Shown here: positions 7,921-17,876 of the stretch, in pieces
Numbering within the stretch: position 1 is the first letter of the stretch
Layout of the letters: the number at the start of each line of letters is the position of its first letter
Assembly (NCBI RefSeq): GCF_010020825.1
Contig: NZ_JAACJE010000001.1
Location: 620,001 to 684,000, forward strand
Source: Acidovorax sp. 210-6
GTDB lineage: Bacteria > Pseudomonadota > Gammaproteobacteria > Burkholderiales > Burkholderiaceae_C
Direction: 5' to 3'
DNA length: 64,000 bases
Program-made: the position numbers and the translations under genes
The notes under the pieces: model-generated
What the model was told of the DNA's origin: nothing
Database searches by the model: none
What the model saw: only the letters and a program-made list of their open reading frames with translations

Positions 7921-9612
7921 ATGTCCGCAGTCGCCCAAGTGCCCATGACCCCTCCCGCCGCTGCACCAGCGTGGATGCAGCGGTTTTCAGCACTCGACCG
8001 CACCCAGCGCTTGCGCCTGGGGCTGGGCGTGGTGTTGCTGGTGGCCGCTGCCATTGCCGCCGTGGTGATGGGGCGCCAGCAGGATTACCGCGTCCTGTTC
8101 TCCAATTTGTCCGACAAGGACGGCGGCGCCATCATTGCCCAGCTTTCGCAGATGAACGTGCCCTATCGCCATACCGAGGGCGGCGGCGCGATCATGGTGC
8201 CTTCGGACCGCGTGCACGATGTACGCCTGCGCCTGGCGTCGCAGGGGCTGCCCAAGGGCACGGTGTCCGGCTTTGAGCTGATGGAAGGCAACCGTTTTGG
8301 GGTGACGCAGTTCCAGGAGCGGCTGAACTTCCAGCGCGGGCTCGAAGGTGAGCTGACGCGCACCATCCAGTCCCTGTCCTCCGTGCAGAGCGCGCGCGTG
8401 CATCTGGCGTTGCCGCAGCAAAATGGTTTTTTCCGCGAGCAGCAAAAGCCTTCCGCCTCGGTGCTGGTGAGCCTGTATCCAGGCCGGGTGCTGGACCGCG
8501 CCCAGTTGGCCGGCATCGTGCACCTGGTGGCTTCCAGCGTGCCGGAGATGCCGCCCACCGCCGTGAGCGTGCTGGATGACACGGGCAAGCTGTTGTCGCA
8601 GTCGCCCGAGCCGGGCAGCGGCAATGCGGTGGATGCCCAGCAAATGCAGTACGTGCAGCAGATCGAGCAGCAGTACACGCGCCGCATCATGGAAATCCTC
8701 GAGCCCGTGGTGGGACGCAACAACATCAAGGCACAGGTGACGGCCGAGCTTGATTTCAGCCAGACCGATTCCACCCAGGAGCAGTACCGCCCCAACCAGG
8801 CGCCCGAGGCATCGGCCATTCGCAGCCAGCAGGTGCTGGAGACCAAAGAAAACGCTTCTGGCAGCTCCACCGGGGTGGGGGTGGCGGGGGCTGTGGCCAA
8901 TCAACCACCGGCGCCGTCGGCGGCGCCCATCAACGGAGCCAACCCGGCACCACAGGCGGCGGGGCAGCAGCAGGGCACGGATTCGGGCAGTTCCAAGCGT
9001 GAATCCACCACCAACTACGAGGTGGACAAGACGGTGCGTGTCACGCGCGGCAACAACTGGGCCATCAAGCGCGTCAACGCAGCCGTGGTGATCAACTACC
9101 AGAGCGTGACGGACAACAAGGGCAAGGTGGAGAACAAGCCGCTCTCGGCCGAGCAGTTGGAGCAGATGACCGCCCTGGTGCGTGAAACCGTGGGCTACAA
9201 CAAGGATCGGGGTGATTCGGTCAACCTGATGAATGCACCCTTCCAGCCCGCCACAGTGGTGGCCGACGACACGCCGCTGTGGAAGCAGCCCGAAACTGTG
9301 GAGCTGGCGCGCAACCTGGCGTGGCCTCTGGGTATGTCGCTGTTCGCAGCCATGGTGCTGCTGGGTCTGGTGCGCCCTGCGCTCAAGGCACTGGGCCAAC
9401 CCAAGGCCATTCCGATGGCGGGCGCGCAGCTGGATGCGGTGGAGGCCGATACGCCCGAGCGGCCCGCACTGCCCGCGCCTGCCAAGCAGGACCAACAGGC
9501 GGTGGCCACACCAGAGCAACTGCGCCTGGAAGAGGCGCGTGCCCTGGCGCGCTCCAATCCGGTGGCAGTGGCCAATATCGTGAAGAATTGGGTCAATGGC
9601 GATGTTGCCTGA
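7921..9612 (+). CDS. fliF: Flagellar MS-ring protein FliF
   Basis: 563 residues. A first membrane helix lies at about 33-52, followed by the periplasmic ring-building motifs (YRVLFSNLSDKDGG and YNKDRGDSVNLMNAPF types), a low-complexity Gly/Ala/Pro/Gln stretch at about 315-360, a second membrane helix at about 465-485, and a cytoplasmic tail that in this family docks FliG. It is the first gene of the fliFGHIJK operon; fliG follows after 27 bp. Shine-Dalgarno complementarity before the ATG is weak. Confidence 0.95.
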   Translation: MSAVAQVPMTPPAAAPAWMQRFSALDRTQRLRLGLGVVLLVAAAIAAVVMGRQQDYRVLFSNLSDKDGGAIIAQLSQMNVPYRHTEGGGAIMVPSDRVHDVRLRLASQGLPKGTVSGFELMEGNRFGVTQFQERLNFQRGLEGELTRTIQSLSSVQSARVHLALPQQNGFFREQQKPSASVLVSLYPGRVLDRAQLAGIVHLVASSVPEMPPTAVSVLDDTGKLLSQSPEPGSGNAVDAQQMQYVQQIEQQYTRRIMEILEPVVGRNNIKAQVTAELDFSQTDSTQEQYRPNQAPEASAIRSQQVLETKENASGSSTGVGVAGAVANQPPAPSAAPINGANPAPQAAGQQQGTDSGSSKRESTTNYEVDKTVRVTRGNNWAIKRVNAAVVINYQSVTDNKGKVENKPLSAEQLEQMTALVRETVGYNKDRGDSVNLMNAPFQPATVVADDTPLWKQPETVELARNLAWPLGMSLFAAMVLLGLVRPALKALGQPKAIPMAGAQLDAVEADTPERPALPAPAKQDQQAVATPEQLRLEEARALARSNPVAVANIVKNWVNGDVA

Positions 9613-9639
9613 TCGACGCTTGAATGGGCAGAACCAACC

Positions 9640-10635
9640 ATGGATGAAGAAGGACTGAACAACGCGGCCATCTTCCTCATGTCCCTGGGCGAGGAGGAGG
9701 CGGCCGAAGTTTTCAAGCACCTCTCTCCCAAAGAGGTGCAAAAGCTCGGCGAGACGATTGCGCAGATGCGCAGCGTCTCGCGCGAGAAGGTGGACGAGGT
9801 CATCAACAAGTTCTCCAACGTGGCTGCGGCGCAAAGCCTGCTGGTGTCGGACACTGGCAACTACGTGCGCGCAGTGCTCAAGCGGGCACTGGGGGAAGAC
9901 AAGGCCGGGCTGCTGATCGATCGCATCCTGCAAGGCGGAGACGTTTCGGGGATCGAAAGTCTCAAATGGATGGACCCGCTGTCGGTGGCCGAACTGCTGC
10001 GCAACGAGCATCCCCAGATCGTCGCTGCCATCCTGGTGCATCTGGATCACGAGCAATCTGCGGCCGTCATCAAACAGTTCTCTGAACGCCAGCGCAGCGA
10101 GGTCATGCTGCGCGTGGCCACGCTCGAGGGCATACAGCCCATGGCGCTCAAGGACCTGAACGAGGTGCTGTTCAAGGTGCTCGCCGGTGGCGACAAGATC
10201 CGCAAGACCTCTTTGGGCGGGGTCAAAACGGCGGCAGAAATCATCAACCTGCTGGGCACGAACATCGATACGGCAGTGCTTGAATCCATCCGTGCGCACG
10301 ATCCCGACCTGGCACAGAAGATCATGGACAAGATGTTCGTGTTCGACGATGTGGCCAAACTCGACGACCGTGCCATTCAAACGGTGCTCAAGGAAATCGC
10401 TTCCGAGACGCTCATCGTCGCACTCAAGGGCGCTGCACCCGAGCTGCGGGAGAAGTTCCTCTCCAACATGTCCTCGCGCGCGGCCGAAGCCCTGCGTGAA
10501 GACCTGGAGTCGCGTGGCCCCATGCGCCTGTCCGAGGTCGAGGCGCAGCAAAAGGAAATCCTCAAGACCGTGCGCCGCTTGTCGGATGAGGGTCAGATCG
10601 TGATCGGAGGCGGTGGTGACGACGCCTTCGTCTAA
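9640..10635 (+). CDS. fliG: Flagellar motor switch protein FliG
   Basis: 331 residues, the normal length. It links the MS ring to the C-ring and carries the torque-generating charged helix. The conserved EHPQ surface motif is at 123-126, and the C-terminal domain has the expected charged motor helix region. Its end overlaps the start of fliH, so the two are translationally linked. Confidence 0.96.
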   Translation: MDEEGLNNAAIFLMSLGEEEAAEVFKHLSPKEVQKLGETIAQMRSVSREKVDEVINKFSNVAAAQSLLVSDTGNYVRAVLKRALGEDKAGLLIDRILQGGDVSGIESLKWMDPLSVAELLRNEHPQIVAAILVHLDHEQSAAVIKQFSERQRSEVMLRVATLEGIQPMALKDLNEVLFKVLAGGDKIRKTSLGGVKTAAEIINLLGTNIDTAVLESIRAHDPDLAQKIMDKMFVFDDVAKLDDRAIQTVLKEIASETLIVALKGAAPELREKFLSNMSSRAAEALREDLESRGPMRLSEVEAQQKEILKTVRRLSDEGQIVIGGGGDDAFV

Positions 10636-11347
10636 AAGCAGCCGGGTGTACGCGCGCTTCATCCCGAGCGAGGAGGTGGGCGATGTCACGCAGTGGAAGT
10701 TTGGCGCCGTCGATGGCTCCGAACCCGTTCCAGAGGAAGCCCCCGAACCCGCCCCCCCCGATCCTGCGCTCATCGAAGCGGAGTACCAGCAGGCCCTGGC
10801 GCAGGCGCGCACCGATGCCTTTGCCGAGGGGCAGGCGCAAGGCCATGCCCAGGCCAGCCTGGAGTGGCAGCAGCGCCTGGACGATTACATTGCCCAGCAG
10901 GGCGCGGAGGCTGCCCAGCGGGTCGAGGCCATTGTGCGGGGCTTCCAAATGCGGCTCGACCAGTTGCAGCAAACGGCCGCGCAGGAAGTGCTGGAGCTCG
11001 CCAGCGAAATTGCGCGCCAGGTCGTGCGCCGGGAGCTGCAGGCGGATACCCAGGCATTGCTGCCGGTGGTGCGCGAAGCACTGTCCATGCTTTCGGTGGA
11101 CAGCGGCACAGCCACCGTGCGCCTGAACCCGCAGGACCATGCCCTGCTCGAAGCGGCCTTGCAGCAACAGCCCACTGCGCAACGCGTGCAGTGGGTGGCC
11201 GATGCGTCGGTGGCGCCTGGTGGCTGCCTGGTGGAGCAGGCGGGCATGGTCATTGACGGCAGTCTGGACAAGCGCTGGCAGCGCGCCATTGCCCCGCTGG
11301 GCCTGGCGCAGCCCTGGGAGCACGGCAGTGACGAACGCCACGACTGA
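10613..11347 (+). CDS. fliH: Flagellar export stator protein FliH
   Basis: 244 residues from a GTG at 10613, with GGAGG 2 bp upstream; a second GTG at 10616 is possible. It overlaps fliG by 23 bp. The N-terminal third is Pro/Glu/Ala-rich, the middle is a long Ala/Gln/Glu helix with a [12 protein letters not shown]-type repeat, and the C-terminal part resembles the V-ATPase E/FliH domain. It binds and regulates the FliI ATPase. Confidence 0.9.
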   Translation: MVTTPSSKSSRVYARFIPSEEVGDVTQWKFGAVDGSEPVPEEAPEPAPPDPALIEAEYQQALAQARTDAFAEGQAQGHAQASLEWQQRLDDYIAQQGAEAAQRVEAIVRGFQMRLDQLQQTAAQEVLELASEIARQVVRRELQADTQALLPVVREALSMLSVDSGTATVRLNPQDHALLEAALQQQPTAQRVQWVADASVAPGGCLVEQAGMVIDGSLDKRWQRAIAPLGLAQPWEHGSDERHD

Positions 11348-12737
11348 GCCCCTTGCTCCATCGCCCTGGCAGGAATACCTGCGTAGCGCCCGGGCCCTCG
11401 TTGCCGATGGCCCCGATCTGGAGGCGCGCGGCACGCTGACGCGCCTGACCGGTCTGGTGCTGGAGGCCGTGGGCATTCGTGTGCCCGTGGGCTCGCAGTG
11501 CCTGGTGCAGATGCCAGGCAAAGCGCCGGTGCTGGCAGAGGTGGTGGGCTTTTCGGGTGAGAGGGCCTTTCTGATGCCGGCGGGCGACATCCACGGCCTG
11601 TCCAGCGGAGCGGCGGTGGTGCCTGCGGCCCCGTATGTGCCCGTGCCGCGCCTGGGTGAGCCTGTGCGGCCCGTCAACCGCGTGGGCGCCTTGCGTGTAC
11701 CGCTGGGCGAAGGGCTGCTGGGGCGGGTGGTCGATGCGCAGGGCAATCCTCTGGACCACGCCGGTCCCCTGCGGGATGTGGCCGCCGAGCCCATGGGGCG
11801 CAGCCAGATCAACGCCATGGACCGCGACCCCGTGCGCGAACCGCTGGACACCGGAGTGCGCGCCATCAATGCGCTGCTCACAGTGGGCCGTGGGCAGCGC
11901 CTGGGCCTGTTTGCGGGCTCGGGGGTGGGCAAGAGCGTGCTGCTGGGCATGATGGCGCGTTACACCCGGGCCGACGTCATTGTGGTCGGCCTTATCGGCG
12001 AGCGTGGCCGCGAGGTCAAGGAGTTCGTTGAAGACATTTTGGGCGCGCAGGACCGTGGCCGCGCCGTGGTGGTGGCCGCTCCTGCCGACGCGCCGCCACT
12101 GCTGCGCATGCAGGGCGCGGCCTATGCCACAGCCGTGGCCGAGTATTTTCGGGACCAGGGCAAGCATGTGCTTTTGCTCATGGATTCGCTCACCCGCTAC
12201 GCCATGGCGCAGCGTGAAATCGCCCTGGCCATCGGCGAACCACCGGCCACCAAGGGCTACCCGCCCTCGTGTTTTGCCAAGCTGCCCCAGCTGGTGGAGC
12301 GCAGCGGTAACGGGCTGCACGGGGTGGGCTCCATCACGGCGTTCTACACCGTGTTGTCCGAAGGGGACGACCAGCAGGACCCCATTGCCGATGCCGCCCG
12401 CGCCATTCTGGACGGGCACATCGTGCTCTCGCGCGCCCTGGCAGAAAGTGGGCATTTCCCGGCCATCGACATTGAACAATCGGCATCGCGCGTGATGCAT
12501 AACGTCGTCACGCGCGATCACTTCGAGCTGGCGCGGCAGTTCCGCGCCATCTATTCGCGCTACCAAAAGAGCCGCGACCTGGTGCAGGTGGGTGCGTACC
12601 TCAGCGGATCGGACCCGCTGCTGGACGAGGCCATTCGCCTGCAGCCTGCCCAGCAAGCCTTCTTGCAGCAGGGCATGTTCGAGGCCGCCACCTTTGAAGA
12701 CAGCATTGACGCCATGGGCGCAGTGCTGCAACAGTGA
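11328..12737 (+). CDS. fliI: Flagellum-specific ATPase FliI
   Basis: 469 residues. The start is a GTG at 11328 that overlaps the fliH end by 20 bp and follows GGGAG. The Walker A motif GSGVGKS is at about 197-203; the ERGREVKEF and [10 protein letters not shown] (Walker B) segments are also present. It is a hexameric ATPase that helps deliver substrates to the export gate, homologous to F1-beta. It shares a 4-bp overlap region with the fliJ reading frame. Confidence 0.95.
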   Translation: MTNATTEPLAPSPWQEYLRSARALVADGPDLEARGTLTRLTGLVLEAVGIRVPVGSQCLVQMPGKAPVLAEVVGFSGERAFLMPAGDIHGLSSGAAVVPAAPYVPVPRLGEPVRPVNRVGALRVPLGEGLLGRVVDAQGNPLDHAGPLRDVAAEPMGRSQINAMDRDPVREPLDTGVRAINALLTVGRGQRLGLFAGSGVGKSVLLGMMARYTRADVIVVGLIGERGREVKEFVEDILGAQDRGRAVVVAAPADAPPLLRMQGAAYATAVAEYFRDQGKHVLLLMDSLTRYAMAQREIALAIGEPPATKGYPPSCFAKLPQLVERSGNGLHGVGSITAFYTVLSEGDDQQDPIADAARAILDGHIVLSRALAESGHFPAIDIEQSASRVMHNVVTRDHFELARQFRAIYSRYQKSRDLVQVGAYLSGSDPLLDEAIRLQPAQQAFLQQGMFEAATFEDSIDAMGAVLQQ

Positions 12738-12751
12738 GGCGAGGCAAGAAC

Positions 12752-13201
12752 ATGACCAAGCCCAACGCACTGTCTGTGGCCGTGGAAATGGCCACCCGCC
12801 AGCGCGACGAGGCGCGCCGCGTGCTGCAGCATGCCCAGGGCGCGCAGCGCGCTGCCCAGGACCAACTGCAGGTGCTCCAGGGCTATGCACAGGAGACCGA
12901 GAGCCGCTGGGGCATGCGGGCGCAGGCCACTGTCGCCCCCGAGGTGATGTTCCACCACTACCACTTCATGGGCCGGTTGGACCATGCGGCAGGGTTGCAG
13001 TCGGGCGTGGTGGACGACCATGCCCAGCGAGTCGCCTTGGCGCAGCAGCAATTGCGCGATGCCGAGGTCCGGTTGGCCAGTCTGCGCAAGCTGCTGGAAA
13101 AGCGACAGATGGAAGCCCTCCAGGCGCAGGCCCGGCGGGACCAGAAGATGACCGACGAGCGTGCCGCCCTGCGGCATCTGTCGTCCGCCCACGGCCATTG
13201 A
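12752..13201 (+). CDS. fliJ: Flagellar export protein FliJ
   Basis: 149 residues from the ATG at 12752; an overlapping GTG at 12734 is possible but has no better ribosome-binding site. The protein is almost wholly a predicted two-helix coiled coil rich in Ala, Gln, Arg and Glu, as expected for FliJ, the central stalk of the export ATPase. Position between fliI and fliK supports the call, since the sequence itself is weakly conserved. Confidence 0.85.
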   Translation: MTKPNALSVAVEMATRQRDEARRVLQHAQGAQRAAQDQLQVLQGYAQETESRWGMRAQATVAPEVMFHHYHFMGRLDHAAGLQSGVVDDHAQRVALAQQQLRDAEVRLASLRKLLEKRQMEALQAQARRDQKMTDERAALRHLSSAHGH

Positions 13202-13219
13202 AGGCCCAGGAGAAAAATC

Positions 13220-14548
13220 ATGGAAACCACACGTGTTCCCGGACAACCCGCCCACAACGCCGCAGCCATCGCTCGGCAGAAGCCCGGACAGCCTCCGGCT
13301 GGCGACGACAGCGCGGCGGCCGGGGGGTTTCTCGCCTTGCTCGCAGCGATGGGGGGGGACGAGGGCGCCATCACCGTGGCAGGCAACGAAGGCTTGTTGT
13401 CGCACTCCGATGGCACCACTCCCCAGGATAGCGTGCCCACCTCTGCAGAGATCGCGCAGGGCCTGTTGCAGGCGGGGTTGCTGGTGCAGCAGGGATTGCC
13501 TGCACAGCCCGCGGGTGTGCAGGGCGCGGTGCCGTTGGCGGGGCAAGCCGGGAGCGGTGCTTTGCCGGCAGCGGTGAATCTCTTGGGCGCCGAGGGAGGC
13601 AATCTGTCGGGCGTGCTTGCACAAGTGCTGGCAGACGGCCTCGTGGCCCAGACGACACGCATGGACGCTGCCATGGCGGGGGGCGTGGGTACCTCTGCCG
13701 AGGGCGTCGGTGTAGCGGCGGCAAGGGCGCCGGCAGGCCTGTGGGGCAAGAGTGCGGCAGGCGCTGGCGGGGGGCTGGGCGCGGCACTCTCCTTGCAGGA
13801 CAGGGTGTTCACTGGCAAGGCGGGTGCCTCCAAGCTGGCGGTGGCCGGTGGCGGTGATGGGGCCGTTGCGCCGTCCGCCAGCGCTGTGGCGCCTGCGGTC
13901 TTGCAGGCGCAGGGCGCTTTGTTGGGTGGGGCTGGTGGGCCACGTGAGGCTGGCCCTGTGCCAGTTGAGGCGCTGGATCCGTCGGTCGCAGGCGGCGCTG
14001 CCGTTGCTGCTCCCCATTCCACACGTTCCCAGGAGCAAGGCCAGAGCCTGGGGCAGCAACAAGGTGGCGCAGCCCCTGGAACCGAGTTGGGCTCCACGGA
14101 AGCCGCGCAGCTGCCGGGCGCAGAAGCCTCTTACGAAGCGGCCATGGTGGCCGCCGAGGAGGCCTTGACCGAACAGGTGACGTACTGGGTGAACCAGAAC
14201 CTGCAGAAGGCCCAGCTCACGGTGGAGCATGAAGGGGGCCTGGTGGACGTTAGCGTGGCCTTGCAGGGCAACGAGGCGCATGTGTCGCTCATGGCCGACC
14301 AGGCGCAAGCGCGCGATGTGCTGGATGCAGACCAATCCCAACTGCGTGAGCTGCTGCGCCAGCAGGGCCTGGAGCTGGCTGGTTTGACCGTGGGCCTGTC
14401 CGCGGGACGCCAGGGTGGTCAGCAGGAGCGGTCATCCGGGCAGGCGGGCCAACCCTCGGGGACTGCTGCGCGGGCGGGTGAGGCGGGCACCACAGCCCGG
14501 GTCGGCGTCCGTGTGCTGACCGATCGCGCCGTGGATCTCTTCGTCTGA
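13220..14548 (+). CDS. fliK: Flagellar hook-length control protein FliK
   Basis: 442 residues. It is Ala/Gly/Gln-rich and of low complexity to about residue 310. A conserved C-terminal hook-length domain at about 320-410 contains the pattern LTVEHEGGLVDVSVALQGNEAHVSL...LRELLRQQGLELAGLTV. FliK acts as a secreted ruler that switches the export gate from rod/hook to filament substrates. GGAG precedes the ATG. It is the last gene of the fliF-K operon. Confidence 0.88.
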   Translation: METTRVPGQPAHNAAAIARQKPGQPPAGDDSAAAGGFLALLAAMGGDEGAITVAGNEGLLSHSDGTTPQDSVPTSAEIAQGLLQAGLLVQQGLPAQPAGVQGAVPLAGQAGSGALPAAVNLLGAEGGNLSGVLAQVLADGLVAQTTRMDAAMAGGVGTSAEGVGVAAARAPAGLWGKSAAGAGGGLGAALSLQDRVFTGKAGASKLAVAGGGDGAVAPSASAVAPAVLQAQGALLGGAGGPREAGPVPVEALDPSVAGGAAVAAPHSTRSQEQGQSLGQQQGGAAPGTELGSTEAAQLPGAEASYEAAMVAAEEALTEQVTYWVNQNLQKAQLTVEHEGGLVDVSVALQGNEAHVSLMADQAQARDVLDADQSQLRELLRQQGLELAGLTVGLSAGRQGGQQERSSGQAGQPSGTAARAGEAGTTARVGVRVLTDRAVDLFV

Positions 14549-14723
14549 GCCTCTGTCCTCACAGGCGGGGGGCAGGCACGCGCAGCACCCCAGAATGCCG
14601 TGGTTTTGCCGTTTTATTCTGGCTATCATGCATTGGCATGTGCCCAATAATGGGCCATGCCTGCGGCTTTGACGTTGCTCCAACGCGCCGCAAGTGCCTG
14701 TACCTGAAGCTGGGAACCACAAC

Positions 14724-15293
14724 GTGTCCACCAACGCACCTGCCGATACCGCCAAGAAGCCCGCCAAGAGCAAGAAGCTGCTGATCATTGTCGGCGCGCT
14801 GGTGTTGCTGCTGGTCGTAGGTGGGGGCGGTGCCTTCTGGTTTCTCAAAAGCAAGGCCCACAGCGAAGAGGGCGAGGAAGCGCCTGCCAAGGCTGCCGAG
14901 CCAGCAACGCCTTCCGTGTTTCTGCCTTTGGACATGTTGGTGGTCAACCTGGCCGACAACGGGGGCGAGCGGTTTGCCCAGTTGGGTATTACCTTGGAGT
15001 TGGCGGATCTCAAGACCGAAACCCTGGTCAAGCAGAACATGCCCACCATACGCAATGGGGTGTTGCTGCTGGCTTCGCAGCGCACGGCCGAAGAGCTGCT
15101 GACGCGCGAAGGCAAGGAAAAGCTGGCCAATGACATCCTGCGCGAGGTCTCGCGGCCGCTGGGCTTTGAGATTCCCAAAGCCAAGCCCAAACCAAAGGAT
15201 GCAGAGGCAGACGAGGAAGAAGACCGCCCTCGTCCCAAGAAATCGGCCAACCCGGTGCGGCGGGTGCTGTTTTCGAGTTTCATCATCCAGTGA
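14724..15293 (+). CDS. fliL: Flagellar basal body-associated protein FliL
   Basis: 189 residues from a GTG at 14724 (an upstream GTG at 14694 is also in frame). A short Lys-rich N-terminus is followed by one membrane helix at about 17-38, a charged acidic linker, and a periplasmic FliL domain (FLPLDMLVVNLADNGGERFAQLGITLEL). An unusual Lys/Pro/Glu-rich insertion lies near 150-178, before the C-terminal VRRVLFSSFIIQ. FliL supports stator function. It is the first gene of fliLMNOPQR, after a 175-bp gap likely to carry a promoter. Confidence 0.9.
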   Translation: MSTNAPADTAKKPAKSKKLLIIVGALVLLLVVGGGGAFWFLKSKAHSEEGEEAPAKAAEPATPSVFLPLDMLVVNLADNGGERFAQLGITLELADLKTETLVKQNMPTIRNGVLLLASQRTAEELLTREGKEKLANDILREVSRPLGFEIPKAKPKPKDAEADEEEDRPRPKKSANPVRRVLFSSFIIQ

Positions 15294-15311
15294 CCTGCAC
15301 CGGAGCGCGCC

Positions 15312-16316
15312 ATGAGCGAATCATTCTTATCGCAGGAAGAGGTGGATGCCCTCTTGGAGGGGGTGACGGGCGAAAGCCAGAAGACCGAGGAGGAAATCCT
15401 CGAAAAAGGGGAGGTGCGCAACTACGACATCTCCAGCCAGGAGCGCATCGTCCGCGGCCGCATGCCGACGATGGAAATCGTCAACGAGCGGTTTGCACGC
15501 AACTTTCGCATCGGCCTGTTCAACTTCATCCGCCGCAGTCCTGAAATCTCGGTGGGCACGGTGGCGGTGCAACGCTACAGCGCCTTCTTGCGCGAGCTGG
15601 CGGTTCCCACCAACTTCAACATCGTTGCCATCCGGCCGCTGCGCGGCAGCGGACTCATTGTGTGCGAGCCCTCGCTGGTGTTTGGCGTCATCGACACCTT
15701 GTTTGGGGGCGTGGGCAAGTTCCAGACGCGTATCGAGGGCCGGGATTTCTCACCCACCGAGCAGCGCGTCATCAACCGCCTGGTCGATGTGATCTGCACC
15801 GAATACAAAAAGGCTTGGCACGGTATTTACCCCTTGGAGCTGGATTACCAGCGCTCCGAGATGCAACCCCAGTTTGCCAACATTGCCACGCCCAGCGAGA
15901 TCGTGGTGTCCACAGCGTTCCAGTTGGAAATCGGCGATCTGTCAGGCGCCATCCATGTATGCATGCCCTACGCCACGCTGGAGCCCATCCGCGATGTGCT
16001 GTATTCGTCCACCCAGGGCGATTCGATCGAGGTGGACCGGCGCTGGGTGCGTGTGCTGTCGCGCGAAATCCAGGCCGCTGAAGTCACCCTGGTGGCCGAG
16101 CTGGCCAAAACCGATACCACCGTGGAGCAGTTGCTCGCCATGAAGCCCGGCGATTTCATCGAGCTGGATCGCCAGCCGCGCATCCGTGCCTCCGTTGGTG
16201 GGGTTCCTGTGTTCGATTGCCAGTACGGCACGCACAACAACAAGTACGCGATCCGCATCGAAGAGTGCCTGCGCACTGGCGATGCGGGCTGGATGGGAGA
16301 GAAGAATGGCCTCTGA
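15312..16316 (+). CDS. fliM: Flagellar motor switch protein FliM
   Basis: 334 residues. The N-terminal SESFLSQEEVDALLEGV peptide is the CheY-P docking motif. The middle CheC-like domain and C-terminal SpoA domain follow (GGVPVFDCQYGTHNNKYAIRI). It forms the C-ring with FliG and FliN and receives the chemotaxis signal. The last 11 bp overlap fliN. Confidence 0.96.
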   Translation: MSESFLSQEEVDALLEGVTGESQKTEEEILEKGEVRNYDISSQERIVRGRMPTMEIVNERFARNFRIGLFNFIRRSPEISVGTVAVQRYSAFLRELAVPTNFNIVAIRPLRGSGLIVCEPSLVFGVIDTLFGGVGKFQTRIEGRDFSPTEQRVINRLVDVICTEYKKAWHGIYPLELDYQRSEMQPQFANIATPSEIVVSTAFQLEIGDLSGAIHVCMPYATLEPIRDVLYSSTQGDSIEVDRRWVRVLSREIQAAEVTLVAELAKTDTTVEQLLAMKPGDFIELDRQPRIRASVGGVPVFDCQYGTHNNKYAIRIEECLRTGDAGWMGEKNGL

Positions 16317-16752
16317 AGAAAACCCCGACAACAAGCCCGGCGACGCCGCAGACGACCCTTTTGCCGATTGGGCCGAGGCGCTGGAGGAGCAAAAGCGCAC
16401 CGAAGACTCGGGTGCCGCCGAGCAGGGCGGTCCGCTGACGGGTGGTGCGGCCATGCCCTTTTCCGGGGCCAGCAATGACGCGCCCACCCAGGACATCAAC
16501 ATGGTGCTGGACATTCCGGTCCAGTTGTCGGTGGAGCTGGGGCGCACCAAGGTGCCCATCAAATACATTCTTCAACTGGCCCAGGGGTCGGTGGTGGAGT
16601 TGGACGCGCTGGCCGGCGAGCCCATGGACGTGCTGGTCAACGGCTACCTCATCGCCCAGGGCGAGGTCGTGGTGGTGAACGACAAGTTCGGTATCCGCTT
16701 GACCGATGTGGTGACCCCTTCCGAGCGTTTGCGCAGGCTCAGCCGTGGCTGA
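16306..16752 (+). CDS. fliN: Flagellar motor switch protein FliN
   Basis: 148 residues. The start at 16306 overlaps the fliM stop by 11 bp. An acidic Ala/Glu-rich N-terminus of about 65 residues precedes the SpoA-type domain (MVLDIPVQLSVELGRTKVPI ... VNDKFGIRLTDVV). It forms the base of the C-ring and binds FliH to recruit the export ATPase. Confidence 0.95.
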   Translation: MASEENPDNKPGDAADDPFADWAEALEEQKRTEDSGAAEQGGPLTGGAAMPFSGASNDAPTQDINMVLDIPVQLSVELGRTKVPIKYILQLAQGSVVELDALAGEPMDVLVNGYLIAQGEVVVVNDKFGIRLTDVVTPSERLRRLSRG

Positions 16753-17107
16753 TGGAGCGATGACCCAGGCGCTGGTCGCCGTAGTGCTGTTCATGGCGGC
16801 CATGGCCGCCTTGCCCTGGCTGGTGCGGCGCTTGCAGCAGCGCCAAGCCGGTGGCATGGCCGGTGGGGGCATGGTGTCCAAGGTGGTGTCTGCCGTGGCT
16901 GTGGGTCCGCACCAGCGTGTGGTGACCGTGGAGGTCGGGCCCGAGAACGCCCGCACTTTGCTGGTGTTGGGCGTGACGGCGCAGAACATCCAGTGCCTGC
17001 ATGTGCTCTCTGCACCCGCCGCGCCTGTGCCCGCGCCGGACTTTGCCCGCGCCCTGCAGGAGCAGACGCGCATTCCTGCGCCACCGGAGCCGCACCATGC
17101 GCCGTGA
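16745..17107 (+). CDS. fliO: Flagellar biogenesis protein FliO
   Basis: 120 residues from a GTG at 16745 that overlaps the fliN stop by 8 bp; an ATG at 16760 would give 115. A single N-terminal membrane helix precedes a small cytoplasmic domain with a VSAVAVGPHQRVVTVEVG core, the FliO pattern. FliO assists assembly of the FliP ring of the export gate. Start choice is uncertain. Confidence 0.85.
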   Translation: MADGAMTQALVAVVLFMAAMAALPWLVRRLQQRQAGGMAGGGMVSKVVSAVAVGPHQRVVTVEVGPENARTLLVLGVTAQNIQCLHVLSAPAAPVPAPDFARALQEQTRIPAPPEPHHAP

Positions 17108-17855
17108 AGGGTGGCGTGCCATTCGTGTCCTGACGTCGCTGGTGCTGTGCACCTGGCAGGTGTCGGCCTGGGCGCAGTCGGGGGGCAGCCTGCCGGTGCT
17201 GGTGGGCTCTGGCAGCAACGGCACGAGTTTTTCGGTGCCTATCCAGACGCTGTTGTTCTTTACGGCGCTGTCGTTCCTGCCGGCCATCTTGTTGATGATG
17301 ACGGGGTTCACGCGCATCGTGATCGTGCTGTCGCTGCTGCGCCAGGCGCTGGGGACACAGTCGGCGCCACCCAACCAGGTGATCATCGGTCTGTCGCTGT
17401 TTCTGACTTTTTTCGTGATGGGGCCGACGCTGGACAAGGTGTACCAGGATGCCTACCTGCCCTACACCAAGGACGCCATCAGTTTTGAGCAGGCCGTCGA
17501 TCGCGCCCAGGCGCCCATGCGCAGCTTCATGCTCAAGCAGACACGCCAGTCCGACTTTGCCTTGTTTGCGCGGCTGGCCAAGCTCGATGCGTCGGTTTCC
17601 GCCGAAACGGCGCCCATGCGGGTATTGATTCCGGCGTTTGTCACCAGCGAGCTCAAGTCCGCGTTTCAGATCGGTTTTTTGATCTTCATCCCTTTTCTGG
17701 TCATCGACATGGTGGTGTCCAGCATCCTCATGTCGTTGGGCATGATGATGCTCTCGCCCGTGCTGGTGGCACTGCCCTTCAAGCTCATGCTCTTTGTGCT
17801 GGCCGATGGGTGGAACCTGCTCATTGGCTCGCTGGCGGCCAGTTTTGTCACTTAG
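17097..17855 (+). CDS. fliP: Flagellar export gate protein FliP
   Basis: 252 residues, overlapping fliO by 11 bp. It begins with a cleavable-type signal sequence (Arg-rich start, hydrophobic core, AWAQ), known for FliP. It then has the family core with four membrane helices and motifs such as MTGFTRIVIVLSLLRQALGT and IPFLVIDMVVSSILMSLGMMML. With FliQ and FliR it builds the helical export gate. Confidence 0.96.
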   Translation: MRREGWRAIRVLTSLVLCTWQVSAWAQSGGSLPVLVGSGSNGTSFSVPIQTLLFFTALSFLPAILLMMTGFTRIVIVLSLLRQALGTQSAPPNQVIIGLSLFLTFFVMGPTLDKVYQDAYLPYTKDAISFEQAVDRAQAPMRSFMLKQTRQSDFALFARLAKLDASVSAETAPMRVLIPAFVTSELKSAFQIGFLIFIPFLVIDMVVSSILMSLGMMMLSPVLVALPFKLMLFVLADGWNLLIGSLAASFVT

Positions 17856-17876
17856 GAACTTTGTAGGAATGCAGCC

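Noticed and set aside
7987-10812. 941-codon open frame on the minus strand opposite fliF, fliG and fliH
   Set aside because: It is antisense to three clear flagellar genes, its translation is low-complexity His/Arg/Gln-rich, and long antisense frames are expected at this G+C content.
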